From Escallonia rubra (taxonomy: Eukaryota > Streptophyta > Magnoliopsida > Escalloniales > Escalloniaceae): 64,000 nt of DNA. The position numbers and the translations under genes were made by a program. This document shows positions 27,611 to 36,675 of the stretch, in pieces. Each line of letters starts with the position of its first letter. Positions within the stretch are counted from its first letter, which is position 1. The stretch covers positions 124,001 through 188,000 of the forward strand of contig JAVXUO010002261.1 of assembly GCA_033065855.1 (NCBI GenBank), in the 5' to 3' direction. The notes below the pieces were generated by a model. That model ran no database searches. It worked only from the letters and a program-made list of their open reading frames with translations, and had not been told where the DNA came from.

Positions 27611-28249
27611 ATGAAGATGTTTCTCCCAATCCTCTTCATCTTTTGTCTTTCCTTCTCTGCCTCTTATGCTTCGGTGCAAGACTTTTGTGTCGCAGACCTG
27701 TCAATGTCTGATGGACCTGCTGGTTACCCTTGCAAGAAGGTGAGTGGAGTCAGTGTAGACAGCTTTGTCTACTCCGGCCTTGGCACTGCAGGTAACACTA
27801 CCAACATCATCAAAGCCGCGGTGACTCCAGCATTTGTTGCTCAGTTTCCCGGTGTAAATGGCCTTGGTATATCCGCTGCCCGGCTAGACCTAGCCGTTGG
27901 CGGTGTTATCCCAATGCACACTCACCCGGGAGCCTCAGAGATCCTATTTATCATAGAAGGCACAATTTGTGCAGGGTTTATTTCTTCTTCTGCAAACATT
28001 GTGTACTTTAAAACTCTGAACAAGGGGGACATTATGATTTTCCCTCAAGGTTTGTTGCACTTCCAGATAAATTCTGGCAAAGGATCGGCTCTTGCGTTTG
28101 TTAGCTTTAGCAGCCCGAACCCTGGTCTCCAAATCCTTGACTTTGCCCTTTTTGCTAACAATTTGCCTACTGAGTTGGTGACCACAACCACTTTCCTTGA
28201 CGCTGCTCAAGTGAAGAAGCTCAAGGGTGTTCTTGGTGGCACTGGCTAA
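27611..28249 (+). CDS. Germin-like protein (cupin), subfamily 3 type
   Basis: Secreted, metal-binding single-cupin protein of the cell wall. Germin-like proteins variously show superoxide dismutase, oxalate oxidase or no known activity, so the enzyme function is not settled by sequence. The 212-aa length is usual. Signal peptide residues 1-20 (cut before [10 protein letters not shown]). Cys26 and Cys41 form the conserved disulphide. Germin box 1 is [17 protein letters not shown] with His103, His105 and Glu110; box 2 is [14 protein letters not shown] with His150. Together these are the four manganese ligands. A possible N-glycosylation site is at Asn62 (NTT). The gene is a single exon. The sequence downstream from about 28320 belongs to a repeat shared with the F-box loci. 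Confidence 0.93.
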   Translation: MKMFLPILFIFCLSFSASYASVQDFCVADLSMSDGPAGYPCKKVSGVSVDSFVYSGLGTAGNTTNIIKAAVTPAFVAQFPGVNGLGISAARLDLAVGGVIPMHTHPGASEILFIIEGTICAGFISSSANIVYFKTLNKGDIMIFPQGLLHFQINSGKGSALAFVSFSSPNPGLQILDFALFANNLPTELVTTTTFLDAAQVKKLKGVLGGTG

Positions 28250-28319
28250 ATTAAGGTCACTAGAGATTGGATGTGAGCAGCTTAAATTTCCTTCGAAAAC
28301 TTGTTTAATGTTTCTCCGA

Positions 28320-29350
28320 GTTCCTTTCTTCTGTTCGATTCCTTAGGGCTGTAAGCATAGGGTTCTTCTCCTATGTACTAGTCGAAGTTTCTTATTTTTT
28401 ATTGCCTCAGGGTGCTAATGAAGTGGTTTTGCAATGCTTTTCAATGTCCAAATCTCAAGTTCAATGATCGAGTGCATTTGTAACTAGTCGGAAAGTAATT
28501 GCAGGAAAATGTTTGATTAATAGCGATCTAATTAGACCAAACCAGTTAAAAAGGGTTCCATGTTTCTGGCCATATGTATGGTACAATCTAACACAACGGT
28601 GCGAGAGGTCAACTAGCTATGTGAAATTATACTTACATTTGTACAATGTGTATGAGGATAATATAGAGCATTATATTCTTGATAACTGGAGAGGAAGGAG
28701 CAATTTTACTTTGACATGGAAGAGGAAAGAAGTATTGCTATTTGTCTGGTATAGAATCTCGTTAAATTATGCAGTTTGTATCTAAGTGGGGGACAGAAGT
28801 TGGAAGAATTTTGACAGCAACACGAGTTGTAGGTTGATTTTCTTCTTTCGAGATGATTTTGCTTGCATTTGACCGAAATTAATTTTCAAAAGTCGAAACA
28901 ACCCAAAGTGACCCTAATTGTCGTATTCTGCATTTTTTGCCCCCAGAAATCGACCTCTCTTTGTGTACAAAGTCCACTATCGGTGCACAATCAAGATGTG
29001 ATGATTGTATGAATCATTATAACTATATGAGAAGACACCGTGTAACTTGCACTCTTCTAGGCTACTCGCTCAATCAGTCTATTGACTACCACATACAGTG
29101 AACATGCGTAGATCTCTATCAGTTCTCCCAAGTCAGGTCACTGAATTGAAACTAGCTTCACTAGTAGTGCCATCAACTAATTTCAAAGAAAAAGACTCAT
29201 AAATAGGCACAGAGAGACAATTCAAAAATGAGCTGAGCCTCGGAAAGAATAGCACCAAGCTCACTGGGAAACTAGGCTACTGCTGTTAGAAGCCACTACC
29301 CCATATCAAATGGAATAATGGATCCTGTATCAGCAATTTGATTACACCGA
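28320..29350 (+). repeat. Dispersed block R1 (shared with F-box downstream regions)
   Basis: Homologous to 44870-45620 plus 46312-46565, to 59575-60300 and in part to 39397-39762. Shared landmarks include GTGGTTTTGCAATGCTTTTC, CGAAACAACCCAAAGTGACC and, near the end, AGAATAGCACCAAGCTC. This copy lacks the RNase H insert present at 45623-46311 and so shows the unoccupied site near 28990. No protein was recognised in it. Confidence 0.75.
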
Positions 29351-29599
29351 TTACTTCCCTCAGGCATGCTAACAAAGCTATCATTGCTAGTAAACATTTC
29401 TCTCATACGTCGACCTTATTTGGTTAATAAGTTGTTTGTTAAGCAAATATATATATATATAGGACGTCCGCTGGCTGAACTTACGGAGATTTTGATTTTC
29501 ACATGCTGTCACGTCTTGTTAAAGTTGTCTTCAATTCTAACAAATAGCATGTCGAAAAACTGAAGAATGTGCAATGTTCATCAAAAGCTCGACCTCCAA

Positions 29600-29813
29600 C
29601 TCATCTAGTCTGTTGAAGACTAGTTGCAAGTCACGATAAGCTGCTGCATGCGTTCCTTGAATGCCTTGAGCTCGACCCTAGTTCGTGCCTCGGCAACCCC
29701 AATAGCACCGTTCCAATCTTTATGCGCCTTCCTCGGCCTTGGAGGCTCTCTTTGTAAATCTCGTCCCCTAAAGTTGCCATCGTCAATCCTTAGCTTGGGA
29801 CCCCTCCACCGAA
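29600..29813 (-). pseudogene. Gag-like leader after LTR primer-binding site (relic)
   Basis: Directly 3' of the primer-binding site on the minus strand a frame continues with charged residues (RWRGPKLRIDDGNFRGRDLQ, later ELKAFKERMQQL). That is the usual place for a gag start in a plant LTR retroelement. It is short and stops near 29620. A related piece lies at 35010-35195. Family not determined. Confidence 0.4.
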
Positions 29814-29825
29814 GCTCTGATACCA
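29814..29825 (-). other. LTR-retroelement primer-binding site (initiator tRNA-Met)
   Basis: The minus strand reads TGGTATCAGAGC, the standard plant primer-binding site complementary to the 3' end of initiator tRNA-Met. Two bases before it is an LTR-like end ...CATTACA. This fixes the element's orientation: LTR at higher coordinates, internal region at lower. Confidence 0.8.
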
Positions 29826-29929
29826 CTTGTAATGGACTAGAACAGAACTCGTGCGACACTTAGGTGAGCAAGCCCGTCTGTTACCTAAATCAGCCGCCTT
29901 TACCACCGAAAGACTTTCCTATCCGACCC

Positions 29930-30218
29930 AAGTCAAATCCAACGGGATCGTCTTCATACCAAAAACATGTCATCCAAAAAGTAGCCTTGGTCATCGGCAA
30001 ATTGAACCGCGTCAGAATCAGAAGCGCTTTGGGTTGGATTTACGGCGGGGCTTCGATAATGTGCTACCTGAGAAAGTGGAATATTCATATTTGATTCACT
30101 TGGACTCTCCAGTTGCTTAGTGTTTCCGGCACCGACTCGTAGAGGACATTGAGCGATGTTGCGACCATTGCACTTTGAATACCCTCAGATTCTCGCCACC
30201 AATGTTTTCTTAGTAGTT
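29930..30218 (-). pseudogene. Unrecognised repeat-ORF family, C-terminal fragment (copy a)
   Basis: The minus strand holds broken frames matching the end of the repeat ORF found at 31935-32441 and in the tandem array. It includes a NMNIPLSQ-like stretch and an acidic DDQGYFLDDMF-like stretch. It follows the aspartic-protease fragment directly. Frameshifts and stops are present. Confidence 0.55.
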
Positions 30219-30957
30219 TTACCAGCAGCCAAATGGTATATCGACTCTATGTTTTTCCAATAATGACGCTAATGCATCCGCTAATTTGTCATATGCATCT
30301 TTGTAGAGATAAGTAACAGTTGTTCCTAAATCAAAAACTACATTGTCTTAGGATATCCCGATTATCAATCCATCCTGAAAACACTTTTGAAATATTTAAC
30401 TTGGAACCAACCCATAGTGCTGTGAGGTTAAAGTGGTAGTTACCAAATGAGTTGGTTAATATTAACAACCTTAACCATTTCTAGTCTCGACGATTGGGAG
30501 CTGAAATGAATGAACCCATTGTTCCTATCAGGATTTTGCTCATCATTTGCACATAAGGAGAAAAAACCAACCGCAAGTTGCTCGACGAGAGAAATATCTG
30601 AGTTACATTGTAAACCCACAATTCTTAGTACACCTGCAGAAATTGTATCCATGTTGTTGTACCCGCACACCTATAATATAACAAGCTAACCGGAACACAT
30701 GTAAAAGCAGGGGAGGTCCTATCTTCCTCTTATTGGCTATCCAATTCTAGGTGTATAGTTTCTGTTGCAATGATACCTTGGCTGGTAGATTGATACCCGA
30801 ACCATATGTTGTAGCCACAAAATCGCCTGTCAAACACACTCGAGCAATTGTTGTACACCACCAAATCATAGTGGAGGTCACTGCAGCGAACTTTAGTATA
30901 AGTTCTGAAGTTTCTTGGATCATAAACTAGTGCGGATTTTTGACAGTAGTAGCCCAA
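30219..30957 (-). pseudogene. Nepenthesin-type aspartic protease fragment, copy 1
   Basis: Three pieces in order on the minus strand match plant CDR1/nepenthesin-like (A1B) aspartic proteases. They are YDPRNFRTYTKVRCSD..CGYNIWFGYQSTSQGIIATETI (30957-30730, the region before the flap), then GYNN..IVGLQCNSDISLVEQL..FFSLC (30670-30440), then FDLGTTVTYLYKDAYDKL (about 30335-30222). The last corresponds to the second catalytic motif D-[ST]-G-T-T, here with Leu for Ser/Thr. The first catalytic motif and propeptide are missing. Stops separate the pieces, so this is a captured, decayed gene fragment inside the retroelement complex. Confidence 0.7.
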
Positions 30958-31175
30958 CTCATTTAGTCTATTAAAGCTAGCTCATACTAAGTTGCGATAA
31001 GTTAATGTGTACGTTCCTCGAATGCCTCGAGCTCGACCCTCTTTCGCGCCTTGGTATCCCTAATAGCACCACTCCAATCGATATGCGCCTTCCTCGACCC
31101 TGGATGGTACTCCATGGAAATCTCATCCCTCAAAGTTTTCATCGTCATTTCTTAGCTTAGGATCCCTCCACCAAA

Positions 31176-31188
31176 GCTCTTATTACCA
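31176..31188 (-). other. Degenerate LTR primer-binding site
   Basis: The minus strand reads TGGTAATAAGAGC, one base longer than the tRNA-Met primer-binding site and with a substitution. The sequence around it aligns with 35223-35235 and with the intact sites at 29814 and 33854. Confidence 0.55.
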
Positions 31189-31930
31189 CCTTTCACGGGC
31201 TAGAGAGTTGTGGCCCTGAACTCGTGCATGATCCGTGCAACATAGGCAAACAAGCCTGTCTGCTACCCAAGTCAGTCTTTACCACCCAAAATTTAGCTAT
31301 CCATCGGCAAGCACAACACCACCACCTGTTGCCTCCCACATTGTAGTGTAGCTCGTAAGTCTCCGCGACTCTCACATGCCTACACACAGTAGGCAAAGTT
31401 GGCTAAAGAAGATTTATATTAAAAGAAAAAGCTTTCATAAGAGGAATTAGATCTTTCGAATCATTCTAGCAATCTTGAATCATTAGGTTCTCCCTGAACT
31501 CTTGGATGTCTGAACACAAATGACCTACCACCTATACATAGTGGTCCACCTTTTCAATGGACGGCCTAGATCAACTTTATCCTACGGCTACAAATGTGCT
31601 TCTAGAGTGTTCAGTAGTCTCCCTTACCTATCTATCGCTCCAGACCACTCTATATATATTAGACGCACAAGCACTACATGCAGCTTAGAATTCACCCTGT
31701 CAGTGCCTGCATGGAAGTCTAGTTGGTTCCTGCGTCTGAAAATAGGCTGTCACGATCTCGGGGCATTACACTGCACTCATTTTAGCAAACGACCAAAATT
31801 GCAGAAATCCAAAATCCAAAGATTCTTGTTAACAAATGACCAGAATTGTAGAGTCACACGAGTCAAACCAAAAGCAGTGACATATAGATTGAATGAGTGA
31901 CTCACAACATCACTTTTACCACCAGATGCT
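31189..31930 (-). repeat. LTR-like segment, copy 1
   Basis: The region upstream (minus strand) of the degenerate primer-binding site. It has a TATA-like TCTAATATATATAGAG (31648-31662) with non-coding sequence downstream, as expected of an LTR. The same segment recurs 4,047 bp away (35236-35977). Its ends and TG..CA termini could not be fixed because no second LTR was paired with confidence. Confidence 0.4.
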
Positions 31931-31934
31931 GGGA

Positions 31935-32545
31935 TCACCGCCAGTTCGTATTCGAAAGACGATTGGATGTTGGAGGACGATGACGGTAGTCATGGAATGT
32001 TATGAATTTCGTCGTCGTCCTACGTTGGGTCAAATCCAAGAGATTGTCTTCATACCCAAACATGCCGTCCAAGTTGTAGCCTTGGTCGTTGGCAAATTGA
32101 ACTGTGGCAGAGTCTGAAGGGCTTTGGGTTGGATTTACGGTTAAGCTTCGTTGAGGTTTTCCCTGAGAAAGTGGAATATTCATATTCGGTTCGGTTGAAT
32201 TTTTCGATTACTCAGTGTTTTTTTTGGGTGCCGAATTGTAGTGCATATCGAGCCATGTCCGTCGCACTTTGAACACCATTAGATTCCCACCACCAACTAA
32301 TTCCATGCGCATGTTTACCTTGAGCGCCTTGAGCAAGCTGTTGCCAAATTGCGAGATGTGCTGCCTCATCTCTTTTCGAACCTGCAGATTGTCCAACCCA
32401 TAGTGTCGGAGCTGAACGTATTTGTACGGATGGTGGCTCATTTTCTGGTTGACTTATATTATCTAGTCAAATTAGCATACATGAACTCCGATTCATATTG
32501 GTCGGTGCAGTCAAGCTGAAGGCGACCGGCTGTAGGCATGTCGGA
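31935..32545 (-). pseudogene. Unrecognised repeat-ORF family, longest diverged copy (copy b)
   Basis: The minus strand starts with a degraded form of the array ORF start near 32540 (array copies begin MPTAGRL). It continues as SHHPYKYVQLRHYGLDSL..GNSLLKALKVNMRMELVGGGN (32441-32208), then NMNIPLSQGKPQRSLTVNPT..QGYNLDGMFGYED (32183-31935). Compared with the array copies it differs at roughly one residue in five but keeps the same order. Basic middle, acidic C-terminal part. Family not recognised; broken by stops and frameshifts. Confidence 0.6.
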
Positions 32546-33148
32546 GGTTATTGTCATTTTTGTTTGTGACCGAATATATGGGGTTTGTTTTAGGGGAGTA
32601 GTGAGATAATAGTGACATGAAACAGTAATCGTCGGTGTGATTCTCCGGCTTTGAGTGCACGTCAGCCAGACGTTGGTTTAGCGGTCATATCACATGGCTC
32701 AGATGAATCCGATAGGCCATGAGGAAAGTTGGCTGCATCGGTCAGATTAGTAGTCTCAGAGGAGGCTATGAGGAAAGTCTTCAAGCTCTCCACCCAGGGA
32801 ATCGAAGTAAAAATTTTTGATCCCTTCAATACGCCCTAACTGTTGCGAACTACGAGGAGTTCTAAGATTATAACCAACCATCTGGAAAAGGGAACTAGCA
32901 GGTGAATTTTCAGAATTGGGCCCTTCGAAATGTTCCAACTGCGAGCATTGAGAATGCCTGGGACAAGTTGTAAGATAACTACCAAAAATCTAAGAAAGGA
33001 GACTAACAGGCGAATTGAATTGAAAATTGCTGAAATGTTTAAAACGTCGGGATCGAGAATGCTGGGGATGACTTCGAACAAAGTTTCCTAAACCCTTATC
33101 AACATCAAAAACCCAAAGATTCATGTTAACAGACGGGAAAAATTGTTG

Positions 33149-33640
33149 TCACATATTTAGCAACGACATATAGATCGATTGAGTCACCCACGACATTATT
33201 AATATCACCAGATGCTGGGACCACTGCCGATTTGTTATTGGAAGACAGTTGGATGCTAGAGACATTAATGGTAGTCGTGGAATGTTATGAATTTCATTAT
33301 CGTCTGACCCCGAGTCAAATCCAAGGGGATCGTCTTCATACCCAATCATGTCGTCAAAATTGTAGCCGATGTCGTCGACAAATGAACTATGTCAGAGTCA
33401 GAAAGGCTTTGGATTGGATTTATGGCTGAGTTTCGATGATGTTCTGCCTGAGAAAGTGAAATATTCATATTTGGTTCAATTGGTCTCCCCGGTGGCTCAG
33501 TGTGTCAGGTACCGACTCGTAGAGGACAGTGATCAATATTGTTGCGGCGGCATGGCCGTCATCGCACTTTACACACCCTCATATTCTCGCCACCAACTAA
33601 TTTCAAATGCCTGTTCACCGAATGCCTCGAGGTTAACCTC
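33149..33640 (-). pseudogene. Unrecognised repeat-ORF family, C-terminal fragment (copy c)
   Basis: Broken minus-strand frames match the GGGN..RVFKV segment (near 33595), the NMNISLSQ segment (near 33470) and an acidic IGYEDDPLGFDSGSDDNEIH segment (33349-33290). Many stops. It lies just before the start of the second duplicated copy. Confidence 0.55.
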
Positions 33641-33853
33641 CAAATCTAGTCTGTTGATAGCTTCAACTAAGTCACGATAAACTGTTGCATGTGTTCCCCG
33701 AATGCCTCGATCTCGACCCTAGTCTATGCCTTGGCAACCCAATAGCACCGCTCCAATCCTTATGCGTCTTCCTTGACCTTAGAGGCTCTCTTTGTCAATC
33801 TCGTCCCCTAAAGTTGCCATCGTCAATCCTTAGCTTGGGGCCCCTCCACCGAA

Positions 33854-33865
33854 GCTCTGATACCA
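33854..33865 (-). other. LTR-retroelement primer-binding site, second intact copy
   Basis: The minus strand reads TGGTATCAGAGC, identical to the site at 29814-29825 and in the same context (...AGTGGTATCAGAGCTTCGG). Confidence 0.8.
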
Positions 33866-33949
33866 CTAATAACGGACTAGAAGAGAACTCGTGCACGATC
33901 CGTGCGACACTTAGGTGAGCAAGCCCGTCTATTACCTAAGTCAGCCACC

Positions 33950-34264
33950 TTTACCACCCAAAGACTTTCCTATCCGACCAGAGTCAAATGTAACGGGATT
34001 GTCATCATACCAAACATGTCATCCAAAAAGTAGCCTTGTACATCGGAAAATTGAACCGCGTCAGAATCAGAAGGGCTTTGGGTTGGATCAACGGTGGGGC
34101 TTCGATAATGTTCTGCCTAAGAAAGTAAAATATTCATATTTGATTCACTTGGATTCTCCGGTTGCTTAGTGTTTCCGGCATCAACTCGTTGAGGACATTG
34201 GGCGATGATGCGACCATCGTACTTTGAATACCCTCAGATTCCCGCCACCAATGTTTTCTTAGTA
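33950..34264 (-). pseudogene. Unrecognised repeat-ORF family, C-terminal fragment (copy d)
   Basis: Duplicate of the fragment at 29930-30218, with the same junction to the protease fragment. Frames are broken. Confidence 0.5.
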
Positions 34265-35004
34265 GTTTTACCAGTAGCCAAATAGTATATCGACTCTATG
34301 TTTTTTCAATAATGACGCTAATGCATCCGCTAATTTGTCATATGCATCTTTGTAGAGATAAGTAACAGTTGTTCCTAAATAAAAAAACTACACCTATTTC
34401 AGGATATCCTGATTGTCGATCCATCCTGAAAATATTTTTGAAATATTTAACTTAGAGAAACCAACCCATAGTGCTATGAGGTTAAAGTTGTAGTTACCAA
34501 AAGAGTTGGTTAAAAGATTGACAACCTTAACCTTTTCTAGTATCGACGATTGAGAGCTGAAATGAATGAACCCATTGTTCATATCAGGATTTTGCTCATC
34601 ATTTGCACGTAAGGAAAAAAAACCAACCGCAAGTGGATCGACGAGAGAAATATCTGAGTTACACTGTGAACCCATAATTCTTAGTACACCTGCAGAAATC
34701 GTATCCATGTTGTTGTACCCACACACCTATAATAAACCAGAACACTTGTAAAAGCAGAGGAGGTCCTATCTTCCTCCTATTGGCTGTCCAAATCTAGGTG
34801 TATGGTTTATGTTGCAATGATACCTTGGCTGGTAGATTGATCCCCGTACCATATTTTGTAGCCACAAAATCGCCTGTCGAACACACTCGAGCAATTTTTG
34901 TACACCACCAAATCATAGTGGAGGTCACTACATCGAACTTTAGTATAAGTTGTGAAGTTTCCTGGATCATAAATCAGTGCGGATTTTTGACGATAGCAGC
35001 CCAA
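34265..35004 (-). pseudogene. Nepenthesin-type aspartic protease fragment, copy 2
   Basis: Duplicate of 30219-30957. It keeps IYDPGNFTTYTKVRCSD..YKIWYGDQSTSQGIIAT (35004-34807) and GYNN..IMGSQCNSDISLVDPL (34726-34520). The second catalytic motif is further damaged: indels place a stop where the Asp codon lies in copy 1 (near 34380). YGDQS is closer to the family consensus than the YGYQ.. seen in copy 1, so each copy has decayed on its own. Confidence 0.7.
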
Positions 35005-35222
35005 CTCATTTAGTCTGTTAAAGCTAGCTCATACTGAGTTGTGATAAGTTGCTGCATGTGTTCCTCGAATGCCTCGAGCTCGGCCCTCTTTCGAGCCTCG
35101 GTATCCCTAATAGCACCGCTCCAATCTTTATGCACCTTCCTCGACCCTAGAGGGTACTCCATGGAAATCTCATCCCTCAAAGTTTTCATCGTCATTTCTT
35201 AGCTTAGGATCCCTCCACCAAA

Positions 35223-35977
35223 GCTCTGATTACCACCTTTCACGGGCTGGAGAGTTGTGGCCCTGAACTCGTGCATGATCCGTGCAACATAGGCAAACAA
35301 GCATGTCTGCTACCCAAGTCAGCCTTTACCACCCAAAATTTAGCTATCCATCGGCAATCACAACACCACCACCTGTTGCCTCCAACATTGGAGTGTAGCT
35401 CGTAAGTCTCTGCGACTCTCACATGCATACACACAGTAGGCAAAGTTGGCTAAAGAAGATTTATATTAAAAGAAAAAGCTTTCACAAGAGGAATTAGATT
35501 TTCCAGATCATTCTAGCAATCTTGAATCAACTTGTTCTCCCTGAACTCTTGGATGTCTGAACACAAATGACCTACCACATATACATAGTAGTCCACCTTT
35601 TCAATGGACGGCCTAGATCTACTTTATTCTATGGTTACAAATGTGCTTCTAGAGTGTTCAGTAGTCTCACTTACCTATCTATCGCTCCAGACCACTCTAT
35701 ATATATTAGACGCACAAGCACTACATGCAGCTTAGAATTCACCCAGTCAGTGACTGCATGGAAGTCTAGTTGGTTCCTGCGTCTGAAAATAGGCTGCCAC
35801 GATCTCGGGGCATTACACTGCACCCATTTTAGCAAACGATCGAAATTGCAGAAATCCAAAATCCAAAGATTCTTGTTAACAGATGACCAGAATTGTAGAG
35901 TCACACGAGTCACACCATAAGCAACGGCATATAGATTGAATGAGTGACTCAAAACATCACTATTACCACCAGATGCT
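35223..35977 (-). repeat. LTR-like segment with degenerate primer-binding site, copy 2
   Basis: Counterpart of 31176-31930. The primer-binding site (35223-35235, TGGTAATCAGAGC) carries one inserted base. The TATA-like run lies at about 35695-35709. Confidence 0.4.
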
Positions 35978-35981
35978 GGGA

Positions 35982-36580
35982 TCACTGCCAGTTCGTTGTC
36001 GAAAGACGATTGGATGTTGGAGGACGATGATGGTAGTCATGGAATGTTATGAATTTCGTCGTCGTCCTACGTTGGGTCAAATCCAAGAGATTGTCTTCAT
36101 ACCCAAACATGCCGTCCAAGTTGTAGCCTTGGTCGTTGGCAAATTGAACTGTGGCAGAGTCTGAAGGGCTTTGGGTTGGATTTACGGTTAAGCTTCGTTG
36201 AGGTTTTCCCTGAGAAAGTGGAATATTCATATTCGGTTCGGTTGAATTTTTCGATTACTCAGTGTTTTTTTTGGGTGCCGAATTGTAGTGCATATCGAGC
36301 CATGTCCGTCGCACTTTGAACACCATTAGATTCCCACCACCAACTAATTCCATGCGCATGTTTACCTTGAGCGCCTTGAGTAAGCTGTTGCCAAATTGCG
36401 AGATGTGCTGCCTCATTTCTTTTCGAACCTGCAGACTGTCCAACCCATAATGTCGGAGCTGAACGTATTTGTACGGATGGTGGCTCATTTTCTGGTTGAC
36501 TTCTCTTATCTCGTCAAATTAGCCTCCATGAACTCCGATTCATCTTGGTCGGTACGGTCAAGCTGAAGGCAACCGGCTAT
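35982..36580 (-). pseudogene. Unrecognised repeat-ORF family, diverged copy (copy e)
   Basis: Near-identical to copy b. The start region (near 36580), SHHPYKYVQLRHYGLDSL (36488 onward) and the NMNIPLSQ..GYNLDGMFGYED segment (36230-35982) are all present. In this copy the overlapping alternative frame over the central segment is also open, as in the array copies. Confidence 0.6.
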
Positions 36581-36675
36581 ACGCATGGTGGAGGTTATTG
36601 TGATTTTTGTTTGTGACTAAAGAAAGGAGGTTTGTTTTAGGGGAGTAGAGAAATAATAGTGACATGAAACAATAA

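Larger units (their letters stand above)
29590..33640. repeat. Tandem segmental duplication, copy 1 (LTR-retroelement complex)
   Basis: First copy of a duplicated segment; equivalent positions recur 4,047 bp further right (for example 30957/35004, 31193/35240, 32208/36255). On the minus strand it contains, in order, a repeat-ORF copy, an LTR-like segment, a degenerate primer-binding site, aspartic-protease fragments, another repeat-ORF end and a second primer-binding site. The part 32630-33640 has no counterpart after copy 2. It holds an imperfect duplication of about 130 bp (32830-33075) and one more repeat-ORF fragment. Confidence 0.75.
33641..36675. repeat. Tandem segmental duplication, copy 2
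   Basis: Aligns with 29590-32628 at an offset of about 4,047 bp and ends near 36675, after GGGGAGTAGAGAAATAATAGTGACATG. Identity is high in the LTR-like and repeat-ORF parts and lower in the protease part, where both copies have separate indels. Confidence 0.75.
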
